Part shown: positions 21,767 to 30,026 of the stretch, one piece after another
Numbering within the stretch: the stretch's first letter is position 1
Layout of the letters: every line of letters starts with the position of its first letter
Assembly: GCA_012719345.1 (NCBI GenBank)
Contig: JAAYAN010000036.1
Location: 62,001 to 126,000, forward strand
DNA length: 64,000 nucleotides
Direction of reading: 5' to 3'
Source: Ignavibacteria bacterium
GTDB lineage: Bacteria > Bacteroidota > Ignavibacteria > Ignavibacteriales > Melioribacteraceae
Notes under the pieces: model-generated
Seen by the model: only the letters and a program-made list of their open reading frames with translations
Told to the model about the DNA's origin: nothing
Database searches by the model: none
Made by a program: the position numbers and the translations under genes

Positions 21767-21860
21767 AAAACCTGCAGAAATTAACTTTAAAAAATTCTTA
21801 TCTTTTAATTAGATTTAATAACCATATTATAAGTGTTAAAATAATAAAAATTGAGTAAAA

Positions 21861-22634
21861 TTGATAACAGTTGTAACCATAACATACAATAACTTCGAAG
21901 AATTGGTCAAAACTCTTAACAGTGTCCCAAAATCGGCAGATGTTGAATCAGTTGTTGTTAACGGAGGGAATTGTCCGAAAACATTTGAATTTTTGAAAAA
22001 TTACAATGGAATTGTAATTAATGAAAAGGATAAAGGAATATCGGATGCATTCAATAAAGGGATTAAAAAATCTTCCGGCGAATTTATAATGTTTCTCAAC
22101 AGCGGCGATATTTTAATTGATTCATCATATCCCGTAAATGCAGAAAAAATATTTCGTGATAATCAGGAAATTTCATTTATTCATTCGAATTTTATTTTTG
22201 AAGATAACATCGGTGGCAGACTTTTGATGAAGCCCATAATGAAAAATATCGGGAGAGGTATGCCTTATTTTCATCCGACAATGATTGTGCGGAAAAGCGT
22301 TTTCAGCAAGACCGGATTTTTCGATACCGATTATAAAATTGCAATGGATTACGATTTTGCCATAAAACTTGATAAACACGGAATAAAAGGATATTATGTT
22401 TCCGATAAAGCGCCTGTAGTAATGGATGGTACCGGAAAATCGGCAGAGCAGGAATATACAGCAATAATGGAATGCTGGAGGGCTTTAAGAAAAAATAATT
22501 ATTTGAGTGTTACTGTTATTTTAAATTTCGGCGTACGAATTGTTTTATATTATTTCAGAAGAATTTTAGTTGCAGCCGGATTATCATCACTTTTAAGTAA
22601 ACTGAAAAAAATCAAGCATAAAAGCGCCGTTTGA
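21861..22634 (+). CDS. Glycosyltransferase family 2
   Basis: A 257-residue GT-A protein. It begins MITVVTITYNNFEELVKTLNS, and the GISDAFNKGIKKSSGEFIMFLNSGD segment (about 70-92) contains a donor-binding motif in which the usual DxD is replaced by NSGD, as in several GT2 members of the PGL/WcaA type. A HPTMIVRKSVF segment then a DYDFAIKL segment fit the acceptor region. The donor and acceptor are unknown. It begins with TTG 21861 and has no strong Shine-Dalgarno; no ATG fits the family start. Its 3' end overlaps the convergent GT2 gene by 23 bases. Confidence 0.85.
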   Translation: MITVVTITYNNFEELVKTLNSVPKSADVESVVVNGGNCPKTFEFLKNYNGIVINEKDKGISDAFNKGIKKSSGEFIMFLNSGDILIDSSYPVNAEKIFRDNQEISFIHSNFIFEDNIGGRLLMKPIMKNIGRGMPYFHPTMIVRKSVFSKTGFFDTDYKIAMDYDFAIKLDKHGIKGYYVSDKAPVVMDGTGKSAEQEYTAIMECWRALRKNNYLSVTVILNFGVRIVLYYFRRILVAAGLSSLLSKLKKIKHKSAV

Positions 22635-23493
22635 GGTGAATCATTCCTTTTATTAAACCGTAAAATCTGCCGGCTAAAGCTGCCAGATTTGTAAGCACAA
22701 AAGAAGGATTTAATTTAATAAGAGCGCGGAAAAATTGAAGAAAGGGTACAAAGAACATTTCAAAAAACTCATAAAGAACAATAGGTTTTTGTTTTAGGAT
22801 AAGCCATTTCCAAACAAGCGCGCCTTTTCCTATCCCATATTTAAACGATTTCCTGAAACCTTTTTTTAATGATTCATTAAACGGAGGAACGTGATACACA
22901 ATCAATTCCGGGAAAAATTCCATCGGGATTTTATTAAAAAAGGCTTCCCAGCAAAAATCAGTTTCTTCGCCGCTTCCGAAATATGATCCGGCGCCGAAGG
23001 TTTCATCAAACCTTCCTAATTGATTAAAAATATCTTTGTGAACCACAAAATTAGAGCCCATCAAATTTTTTGTATTCCTGAAAAATTTAAGACTTCCGCC
23101 TTTTTTATGACGCAGGCTGTAAAATTCATTTGTATCGTCACGTACAATGCTGCCGGCAAAAATTTTAAGCTGCTTGTTTTGCTCAATTAAATTTTTCAGA
23201 ATTTCGGAATAATTTTCGCAGGGGTAACCGTCGTCATCGCAAAAGAAAATCCATTCGGTATCTTCAGGAATTTTAAGACAATTGCGCGCAGCGGATACAG
23301 AATTTTTATCAGATTTCTGTCTTTCGAAAATTGAATTTCCGGTTATTCTTTCGGGCAGCTCAAGTTCTGTGTCATTCTGGTCTATTAAAATAACTTTTAA
23401 CGGACTTATCTTTTGGTTTAATGAAGCTTGTAAACTTCTTTCAACAAGTTCTGCCGGGCGGTTTATTGTATTTGTAGCGATAATGTATTTCAT
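22612..23493 (-). CDS. Glycosyltransferase family 2 (rhamnosyltransferase-like)
   Basis: A 293-residue GT-A protein. The N-terminus IIATNTINRPAELVERSL leads to a classic metal-binding CDDDGYP motif near residue 91. SGEETDFCWEAF and a late hydrophobic, basic helix region suggest membrane association. It is a cytoplasmic enzyme of surface-glycan synthesis with unknown donor. It is transcribed alone on the minus strand, divergent from the flippase gene and convergent, with a 23-base overlap, with the GT2 at 21861. Antisense transcription through that overlap is possible. Confidence 0.86.
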   Translation of the reverse strand: MKYIIATNTINRPAELVERSLQASLNQKISPLKVILIDQNDTELELPERITGNSIFERQKSDKNSVSAARNCLKIPEDTEWIFFCDDDGYPCENYSEILKNLIEQNKQLKIFAGSIVRDDTNEFYSLRHKKGGSLKFFRNTKNLMGSNFVVHKDIFNQLGRFDETFGAGSYFGSGEETDFCWEAFFNKIPMEFFPELIVYHVPPFNESLKKGFRKSFKYGIGKGALVWKWLILKQKPIVLYEFFEMFFVPFLQFFRALIKLNPSFVLTNLAALAGRFYGLIKGMIHLKRRFYA

Positions 23494-23618
23494 AATTCCA
23501 AAAATAAGATATTTTAATCTTTCAGTAACTAAAAAGTTTTAGGAATTAGCTATATTACTAATTAAGATTGAACTATTTACTGAACTCCGTTCAAATATAT
23601 AAAATTGGACATTGTTTT

Positions 23619-24995
23619 ATGCTTTCTGGCATAATTAAAATTATAAAAGAAAATGATTTCTTTTGCAAGCTTATCCCTGAAAATGGCAGAAGCCGAAATG
23701 TGATAAAACATATTGCAGGCTCCTTTTTTGTAAAGATCGGTTCTGCTGCGGTAGGGCTTATTTTGGTTCCGCTTACAATATCGTATGTTAATACAGTTAC
23801 TTATGGGATTTGGTTAACTCTCAGTTCAATTGTCCTTTGGATCAGCTATTTTGATATTGGAATTGGAAACGGATTAAGAAATAAATTTGCGGAGCTTAAG
23901 GCAAGTGAAAGCAATATTATTATCAAGAAATATATCAGTACTGCGTATGCTTTGTTTATTATTTTGTTTTTATGTATCTGGCTGGCGGTATTTCTGTTAT
24001 CAGAAAATATAAGCTGGGCTGCTATATTAAATGCACCATCATATATGAATAATGAATTGAAAATATCAGGTTTAATAATAACCGGTTTTTTTTGTTTGCA
24101 GATGGTACTTAAAGTGATAACTACCGTATTAACTGCTGATCAGAAGCCTGCATTTGCTTCGTTTATTGATTTTATCGGACAATTTCTTATTCTTGCATCC
24201 ATATTCGTATTAACTTTATATACGAAAGGTTCAATTCTTTATCTTGCCACTGCTGCCGGTTTAATGCCGGTTTTAGTATTACTGGGTTCAACAATTATTC
24301 TTTTCAAATCGAGATATAATCTTTATATACCATCATTCAGGATGATTGATTTCTCCTGTGCAAGAGATATTATGGGACTCGGAATAAAGTTTTTCCTGAT
24401 ACAAATATCGGCTTTGATAATTTATCAAACAAGTAATATAATAATCACTCATATAAGCGGTCCCGAAGATGTAACTGTTTATAATATAGCTTTTAAATAT
24501 TTCAGTCTTTCTTCAATGCTTTTTTTGATTTTGATAACTCCTTTCTGGTCAGCTTTTACCGAAGCATATTACAAAAAGGAATATAAATGGATGAAATCCG
24601 CATTGAAAAAACTAAGACAGATATTTTATTTGTTTATAATATTGATAACAGTGATGTTAGTAATTTCTCCGTATTTTTATGAAATCTGGATTGGCAATAA
24701 AATTCATATTGGAATATCGATTTCAATTTTAATGTCTTTTCTTTTTCTTTTGATGATATGGAATAATTTGCATTCCTATATTCTAAATGGAACAGGACGA
24801 ATTAAACTTCAGCTTTATGTAGCAGTTGCTGGATCAGCTGTTTTTATCCCGCTTGCTGTTTTGCTTGGGAGGTTTTATGGAATGCAGGGTGTAATTGCGG
24901 CATCAATTATTGTTAATTTGGTAAGTGCTTTTTACTCACCATTTCAGGTTAATTTGATTGTAGGAAATAGAGCTAAAGGTATTTGGAACAGCTGA
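23619..24995 (+). CDS. Polysaccharide flippase, Wzx-like (MATE/MOP fold)
   Basis: About 458 residues with some twelve hydrophobic segments. It has the pattern of oligosaccharide flippases: a short cytoplasmic start, then VKIGSAAVGLILVPLTISYV and NTVTYGIWLTLSSI in the first helices. It would move the undecaprenyl-linked repeat unit across the inner membrane. A TTG at 23568 is in frame and adds 17 residues, but ATG 23619 gives a more normal N-terminus and is preferred; neither has a strong Shine-Dalgarno. The gene heads a run of five tightly packed genes through wecE, coupled to the next by an ATGA overlap. Confidence 0.87.
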   Translation: MLSGIIKIIKENDFFCKLIPENGRSRNVIKHIAGSFFVKIGSAAVGLILVPLTISYVNTVTYGIWLTLSSIVLWISYFDIGIGNGLRNKFAELKASESNIIIKKYISTAYALFIILFLCIWLAVFLLSENISWAAILNAPSYMNNELKISGLIITGFFCLQMVLKVITTVLTADQKPAFASFIDFIGQFLILASIFVLTLYTKGSILYLATAAGLMPVLVLLGSTIILFKSRYNLYIPSFRMIDFSCARDIMGLGIKFFLIQISALIIYQTSNIIITHISGPEDVTVYNIAFKYFSLSSMLFLILITPFWSAFTEAYYKKEYKWMKSALKKLRQIFYLFIILITVMLVISPYFYEIWIGNKIHIGISISILMSFLFLLMIWNNLHSYILNGTGRIKLQLYVAVAGSAVFIPLAVLLGRFYGMQGVIAASIIVNLVSAFYSPFQVNLIVGNRAKGIWNS

Positions 24996-26266
24996 TGAAA
25001 AATGTTTTATTAATAACTGGTCAAGATATTACCAAATCTTCAGGAATTATTGCATTTGATGTTCTGAATGCTTTGAAAGACCGGAATAATGTAAAAATTC
25101 TTACTAATGTTAAAGCGGGTGAGGAAAACCAATTCGTAATAAGGTTTAAACCCAAATATCCTATTTTAATAATCATTGCAAAAATTATTAAAAATATCGA
25201 AGAAAAATTCAGAAAAAGAAATCCGAAATACTACATGGCAAGTGTAGATATGTTTTTTACCAATATTTGGTCAGATGGAATATTAAAAGCACTGCCTTTT
25301 AAACCGGATATTATTTTTTATCTTCATCCGGTTAACTATTTAACTATGCGGGATTTACATATTGTTAGCAAAAAATGCGAGGCGCCGTTATTAATATATA
25401 TGATGGATATGGCAATTCTTACTGGCGGCTGCCATTATGCCTGGGATTGCAAAGGTTATAAATCGGATTGCGGAAAATGTCCCGGATTGCATTCATCTAA
25501 TTCTTACGATAAAACTTCAGAAGTTATTAAGCTTAAAAAAAAATATATCAAAGATTCAGAGATTTATCCTGTTGCGGCTTCTGCCTGGCAATGGAATCAG
25601 CTTAATGAAAGTTCTGTTTTTGAAAATCAGAAAAAATATAAAATTATGTCGCCCACAAACGAAACGCTGTTTTATCCGGGTGATAAAGTCAAAGAAAGAG
25701 AATTTCTCGGTATTCCTAAAAATAAAAAAATTATCTTTTTCGGCGCAGTTTATGAACACGAAGAAAGAAAAGGATTTGCTCAACTTTTAGAGATAATAAA
25801 AATTTTGTATAAAATATCCGGTGAAAAAGAAAAAAGTGAAATACATTTTATTATTGCCGGAAAATTTTCAGAAAAATTTGAGAAGGAAATTCCATTTGGA
25901 AAAACACAAATCGGATTTTTACCTCATGATAAATTAAGCGCTGCATATCGTGCCGCAGATATTTATTTAAATTCCTCAATAGAAGATTCAGGTCCTACTA
26001 TGATAAACCAGGCAGTTATGAGCGGCACTCCGGTTGTATGTTTTGAAATGGGTGTTGCGCCTGATTTAGTAATTAATGGAGTAACAGGTTTTAAAGTTGA
26101 TTTGTATGATTGCCGTGCTTTGGCTGAAGCATTGTTGAAATTATTAAGGTTATCGGAAGATGAATATATGAAGATGTCTGAAAATTGCAGAAATCTTGCA
26201 GTACAAACCTGCAGCCATAAAACAATATCCGAGGAATTTCAGAAAATAATCGATGAATTAACTTAA
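24995..26266 (+). CDS. Glycosyltransferase family 4
   Basis: About 423 residues of GT-B fold. The N-terminal domain begins NVLLITGQDITKSSG and carries a distinctive cysteine-rich stretch, HYAWDCKGYKSDCGKCPG (about 149-166), seen in some WbcM/WcaC-like GT4 enzymes. The C-terminal domain has IFFGAVYEHEERKGFAQLL and SSIEDSGPTMINQAVMSGTPVV, the E-x7-E-type donor site with NQAVMSGTP. The start is taken at ATG 24995, which overlaps the flippase stop in ATGA; an in-frame TTG at 24983 is less likely. The donor sugar is unknown. Confidence 0.88.
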   Translation: MKNVLLITGQDITKSSGIIAFDVLNALKDRNNVKILTNVKAGEENQFVIRFKPKYPILIIIAKIIKNIEEKFRKRNPKYYMASVDMFFTNIWSDGILKALPFKPDIIFYLHPVNYLTMRDLHIVSKKCEAPLLIYMMDMAILTGGCHYAWDCKGYKSDCGKCPGLHSSNSYDKTSEVIKLKKKYIKDSEIYPVAASAWQWNQLNESSVFENQKKYKIMSPTNETLFYPGDKVKEREFLGIPKNKKIIFFGAVYEHEERKGFAQLLEIIKILYKISGEKEKSEIHFIIAGKFSEKFEKEIPFGKTQIGFLPHDKLSAAYRAADIYLNSSIEDSGPTMINQAVMSGTPVVCFEMGVAPDLVINGVTGFKVDLYDCRALAEALLKLLRLSEDEYMKMSENCRNLAVQTCSHKTISEEFQKIIDELT

Positions 26267-26276
26267 AATTAAATTT

Positions 26277-26975
26277 ATGAAAAAAAATATTGCTATACTC
26301 CAATCCAATTATATTCCGTGGAAGGGATACTTCGACCTGATTGCGCGTTCAGATGAATTTATTCTGTATGATGAAATGCAATACACAAAAAACGACTGGC
26401 GGAACAGGAACAAGATAAAAACATTAGCAGGAACAATGTGGTTAACAATTCCGGTTTCAGTAAAAAGTCTTCATCAGAAAATTAACGAAACCAGGATAGC
26501 AGATAAAAGCTGGATAAAAAAACATAAAAATGCAATAATTACAAATTACTCAAAGGCTTTGTATTATAAGGAATTCAGTGGAAAGATTTTTTCTATATAC
26601 GAAGAATTGGAAGAAGAGGAATGTCTCAGCAAAATAAATCAGAAATTTATTAACGAAATTTGCATTTTGCTGGGAATAAAAACGAAAATTATGCGTTCGG
26701 AAGATTATAATCTCATTGAAGGGAAAACCGAAAGATTGGTTGATTTATGCAAGCAAGCCGGTGCCACCGAGTATCTTTCCGGACCAGCGGCAAAGGGATA
26801 TCTGAAGGAAAAATTATTTGAGGAAGCCGGAATTAATGTAACCTGGATGGATTATTCGGGATATTCTGAATACAGCCAGCTCTTTCTTCCATTTGATCAC
26901 TATGTTAGTATTATAGATTTAATTTTAAATGAAGGCAGCAATTCAAGTAATTACTTAAAATATGTGAATAAATAA
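26277..26975 (+). CDS. WbqC-family protein
   Basis: A 232-residue protein with the signature start of the WbqC family, IAILQSNYIPWKGYFDLI, then EFILYDEMQYTKNDWRNRN. Near the end it has TEYLSGPAAKGYL. WbqC-like proteins recur in O-antigen and capsule loci and near amino-sugar genes; their reaction is not established, although an aminoacyl or acyl modification of an amino sugar has been suggested from context. Its position directly before an N-acyltransferase and a WecE aminotransferase supports a role in modifying a 4-amino sugar (inference). A one-base overlap (TAATG) couples it to the next gene. Confidence 0.9.
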   Translation: MKKNIAILQSNYIPWKGYFDLIARSDEFILYDEMQYTKNDWRNRNKIKTLAGTMWLTIPVSVKSLHQKINETRIADKSWIKKHKNAIITNYSKALYYKEFSGKIFSIYEELEEEECLSKINQKFINEICILLGIKTKIMRSEDYNLIEGKTERLVDLCKQAGATEYLSGPAAKGYLKEKLFEEAGINVTWMDYSGYSEYSQLFLPFDHYVSIIDLILNEGSNSSNYLKYVNK

Positions 26976-27598
26976 TGAATAAACTGGCAATAATTGGCAG
27001 CGGAGAGCTGGGAAGGCAAATAAAACACTTAGCGGCAGTTCAAGGTAAATATTCTTTTGCCGGATTTTTTGATGATTTTGCTGAACCTGATAAAACTCCC
27101 GGTCTGCTTGGAAAAATTGACGATATCCCTGCTTTATTTAGAAAAGGAAAATTTGATTTCCTTTTTTCGGGAATTGGTTACAAACATATGATAAAAAGAA
27201 AAGAAATCTTTCAGTCTCTAGCAAAAAATCACGAATTTGGAACCATACTTCATCCGAGTGCGGTTATTGATTTCACTTCAAAAATAGGTATGGGCTGCGC
27301 TATATATCCCGGTGTTGTTATTGACAAAGATGCAGTGATAGGGGAGAATGTGCTGCTTAATAATGCCGCAGTAATTTCACATACCAGCATAATAGGATCG
27401 CATTCATTTATCTCTCCGGCAACAGCGATAGCAGGATTTTCAGAGATAGGAGAAAGCGTTTTTCTTGGAATAGGAACAATATTAATTGATAATATAAAAA
27501 TTTCGTCTTGCGTAAGCACAGGGGCGGGGACAGTTGTAATAAAAAATATCTCAGAGCCCGGGCTATATGCAGGAAATCCAGCGAGGTTTATAAAATGA
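26975..27598 (+). CDS. NeuD/PglD-type sugar-nucleotide O/N-acyltransferase
   Basis: A 207-residue trimeric left-handed beta-helix acyltransferase. The N-terminal Rossmann-like half has IIGSGELGRQIKHLA (about 5-19). The C-terminal half is built of hexapeptide repeats (SKIGMGCAIYPGVVIDKDAVIGENVLL and similar) and ends GLYAGNPARFIK. Known relatives are NeuD (sialic acid O-acetyltransferase) and PglD (UDP-4-amino-sugar N-acetyltransferase). Because it lies immediately before a 4-aminotransferase, acylation of the 4-amino group of a dTDP- or UDP-dideoxyhexose is the likely job (inference). Its stop overlaps the wecE start in ATGA. Confidence 0.9.
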   Translation: MNKLAIIGSGELGRQIKHLAAVQGKYSFAGFFDDFAEPDKTPGLLGKIDDIPALFRKGKFDFLFSGIGYKHMIKRKEIFQSLAKNHEFGTILHPSAVIDFTSKIGMGCAIYPGVVIDKDAVIGENVLLNNAAVISHTSIIGSHSFISPATAIAGFSEIGESVFLGIGTILIDNIKISSCVSTGAGTVVIKNISEPGLYAGNPARFIK

Positions 27599-28728
27599 AG
27601 GAAATTCCATTTAACAAGCCGTATCTTACAGGAAAGGAGATGCATTATATCTATCAAGCTGTATATAGCGGAAAAATTTCCGGAAATGGGATTCTTACAA
27701 AAAAATGCAATTCTTTTTTCGAAAAGAGGTATGGATTTAAAAAAGCCCTGCTTACCACCTCTTGCACAGATGCATTAGAAATGTGCGCAATGCTTGCAGA
27801 TATAAAATCCGGTGATGAGGTTATAATTCCTTCTTATACTTTTGTATCTACTGCACTTGCTTTTGTAAGACAAGGCGCAAAAATTGTTTTTGCAGACAGC
27901 CGAACCGATCATCCCGGGATAGATGAAGATAAAATCGAATCATTAATTTCATCAAAAACTAAAGCAATTGTTCCCGTCCATTATGCTGGTGTTGCCTGCG
28001 ATATGGATAAAATAATGGCTTTAGCCGATAAGTATAATCTTATAGTTATTGAAGATGCGGCTCAAGCGGTTGAATCGTATTATAAAGGTAAACCTCTTGG
28101 GAGCATCGGTCATCTTTCGGCTTTTTCATTTCACGAGACAAAGAATATAAACTCAGGCGAGGGAGGATTGTTAGTTATAAATGATGAAAAATTTATACGA
28201 AGATCAGAGATAATCTGGGAAAAGGGAACAAACAGAGCTGAATTTTTCAGGGGTGAAGTAAATAAATACGGATGGGTAGATATCGGTTCATCATTTCTGC
28301 CGTCTGAAATTATTGCAGCTTATCTCTATGCACAGATTGAAAACCTTGAAATGATCCAGAATAAAAGAAAATTCTTATGGGAGTGTTACTACAACGAATT
28401 GAGAGATTTAAGTTTGAAAGGAAAAATTAAAGTTCCATTTGTTCCCGACTATGCAACCAATAACGGACATATGTTTTATGTTATATGTTCAACTCTTGAA
28501 CAACGAAATTCAATTATTACGAGACTGAAAGAAAATTCTATACTGGCAGTTTTTCATTATATCTCTCTTCACAGTTCAGAATACTATGCAAAATATTACA
28601 GCGGCTGCCAGTTAAAAATGTCTGATTATTATACTGATTGTCTTTTAAGGTTGCCAATGTACTATGAGTTGGATGAAACAGATATAAAACGAATTTGCAA
28701 AATTATTAGGGATTTGTTAGAAGAATAA
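27595..28728 (+). CDS. wecE: dTDP-4-dehydro-6-deoxyhexose 4-aminotransferase (WecE/RffA-like)
   Basis: A 377-residue PLP enzyme of the DegT/DnrJ/EryC1/StrS family. It is close to E. coli RffA along its whole length: PFNKPYLTGKE at the start, TSCTDALEMCA, DEVIIPSYTFVSTALAF, VPVHYAGVACDMDKIMALA, VIEDAAQAV and then SFHETKNINSGEGG, whose Lys (about 182) would bind PLP. RffA makes dTDP-4-amino-4,6-dideoxygalactose. ATG 27595 is chosen because it overlaps the previous stop in ATGA; an upstream in-frame ATG at 27508 lies well inside that gene and is unlikely. No RmlA/RmlB supplying the keto sugar is in view. Confidence 0.9.
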   Translation: MKEIPFNKPYLTGKEMHYIYQAVYSGKISGNGILTKKCNSFFEKRYGFKKALLTTSCTDALEMCAMLADIKSGDEVIIPSYTFVSTALAFVRQGAKIVFADSRTDHPGIDEDKIESLISSKTKAIVPVHYAGVACDMDKIMALADKYNLIVIEDAAQAVESYYKGKPLGSIGHLSAFSFHETKNINSGEGGLLVINDEKFIRRSEIIWEKGTNRAEFFRGEVNKYGWVDIGSSFLPSEIIAAYLYAQIENLEMIQNKRKFLWECYYNELRDLSLKGKIKVPFVPDYATNNGHMFYVICSTLEQRNSIITRLKENSILAVFHYISLHSSEYYAKYYSGCQLKMSDYYTDCLLRLPMYYELDETDIKRICKIIRDLLEE

Positions 28729-28751
28729 AAAAGGGCAGAAATAATCTGCCC
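28727..28751 (-). terminator. Intrinsic terminator of the lectin gene
   Basis: Read on the minus strand, GGGCAGA (28751-28745) pairs with TCTGCCC (28739-28733) around a five-base A/T loop, followed by a run of six T (28732-28727). It lies 13 bases after the lectin stop. On the plus strand it has no T tract, but the stem may still help to end wecE transcripts. Confidence 0.85.
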
Positions 28752-28763
28752 CATTAAATGACT

Positions 28764-29126
28764 TTATTTACCTGCTGAAACTGCAAGCCAGCTTCCGCCT
28801 ATAGCATAAATTTTTGTATCTCCCCAAGTTTTAATAGTAATCATAAAACCGTCTCGGGAAACTGATTTTGCAACAACATCATATCTAAGATTTGCACTTT
28901 TATCAGATTCCAGCAAACTAACAGATAGAATAATGTCAGGTTTTACATCAAAACCTTTTGGGAAACTTACTTCAATGGAATAAGTTCTGTCACCAGTACC
29001 GCTTGCTAAAGTATAATTCTGCGATGCTGAACTGGCAGAAAAACTACCGGATTGTACTTCTTGGGCAAACGTGCTTACCATACCCATTAAAAAAAATAAC
29101 GCAATTACTAATCCTGCTTTTTTCAT
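28764..29126 (-). CDS. Secreted H-type lectin-domain protein
   Basis: A 120-residue protein with a signal peptide: basic MKKAG start, hydrophobic core and a cleavage site after STFA (about residue 21). The mature part is one domain. The strands SIEVSFPKGFDVKPDIILSV, then LESDKSANLRYDVVA, SRDGFMITIKTW and GGSWLAVSAGK match the H-type lectin pattern (F-x-x-P-x-V/I, then D, R, V, then G-F-x-v/i, then W-x-A near the end). H-type lectins are trimeric or hexameric beta-sandwich GalNAc/glycan binders, best known from snails and Dictyostelium. There is a near-perfect AGGAGG Shine-Dalgarno, an intergenic region on each side and its own terminator, so it is monocistronic and probably well expressed. 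The ligand is unknown. Confidence 0.72.
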   Translation of the reverse strand: MKKAGLVIALFFLMGMVSTFAQEVQSGSFSASSASQNYTLASGTGDRTYSIEVSFPKGFDVKPDIILSVSLLESDKSANLRYDVVAKSVSRDGFMITIKTWGDTKIYAIGGSWLAVSAGK

Positions 29127-29252
29127 TTTACCTCCTGAATTGTGATTGATTAAGATAAATATGTAAATTTTAGAAGTCTGATTTCGAAATTGTATTTTTT
29201 GATGAAATAATTTAATAAAAAAATTGTAAAATTGTTCAGTAAAAAATAAAAA

Positions 29253-30026
29253 ATGATTTTTATGAACTTATCATCGATTCTTATTGCAAAAAATGAAGAG
29301 CAAAATATCGAAAAATGCATTAAAAGTTTAGTTAATTGCATTGATGAAATAAATGTATTTATCGATGACTTATCAGATGACAGAACATTTGAAATTGCTG
29401 ATAAGTTTAACAATGTTAAATTAAGAAAAATTAAATGGCAGGGGTTTTCGGAAACAAAACAAGAAGCATTGAAATTTGTTACAAACGACTGGGTTTTATG
29501 GATTGATGCGGATGAAGTTTTAACTGAAAAGTTATCGGAAGAACTTACTAAATTTAAGGATAATATTCCTCTGCATTCTGTTTATTCAGTTCCACGGAAA
29601 GCTTTTTTTTTAGGAAAATGGATAAAACATTGCGGCTGGTATCCGGATAGGGTGAACAGACTTTTTAATAAGAATGAGATAAAATTTTCTCAAAGTTCGG
29701 TGCACGAATTTTTGCACTATAAAGGGCAGACAGGAAAACTAAAAAACGATCTTCTGCATTTTACCGACCCGGATATATTTCATTATTTTGAGAAGTTTAA
29801 TTTGTATACAAGTCTCGCTGCTGAGGAGCTTAATAAAAAGAAAAGAGCTTTTAAAATATCCGATATTCTTCTGAGACCTGCATTTACTTTTTTTAAGATG
29901 TTTATTATAAAAAAGGGTTTTCTTGATGGAATTCAAGGATTTATATTATGTGTTTTTTCATCTGCATATGTATTTACAAAATATTGCAAATTATGGGAAT
30001 TGAATAAAAAGGGAATTCAAATATGA
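29253..30026 (+). CDS. Glycosyltransferase family 2, WaaE/KdtX-like
   Basis: A 257-residue GT-A enzyme. LSSILIAKNEEQNIEKCIKS starts the fold, VLWIDADEVL (about 86-95) carries the metal-binding DAD, and VNRLFNKNEIKFSQSSVHEFL is typical of the WaaE/KdtX group, which adds a glucose to the LPS inner core. Two ATGs (29253, 29262) fit the start and neither has a visible Shine-Dalgarno. It overlaps nadK by ATGA, so the two are translationally coupled. LPS-core or glycan extension is the likely role; the acceptor is inferred. Confidence 0.87.
   Translation: MIFMNLSSILIAKNEEQNIEKCIKSLVNCIDEINVFIDDLSDDRTFEIADKFNNVKLRKIKWQGFSETKQEALKFVTNDWVLWIDADEVLTEKLSEELTKFKDNIPLHSVYSVPRKAFFLGKWIKHCGWYPDRVNRLFNKNEIKFSQSSVHEFLHYKGQTGKLKNDLLHFTDPDIFHYFEKFNLYTSLAAEELNKKKRAFKISDILLRPAFTFFKMFIIKKGFLDGIQGFILCVFSSAYVFTKYCKLWELNKKGIQI

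Noticed and set aside
27508-27594. Upstream ATG 27508 as start of wecE
   Set aside because: It lies well inside the acyltransferase gene and adds residues absent from the WecE family; ATG 27595 overlaps the stop in ATGA and matches the family start.
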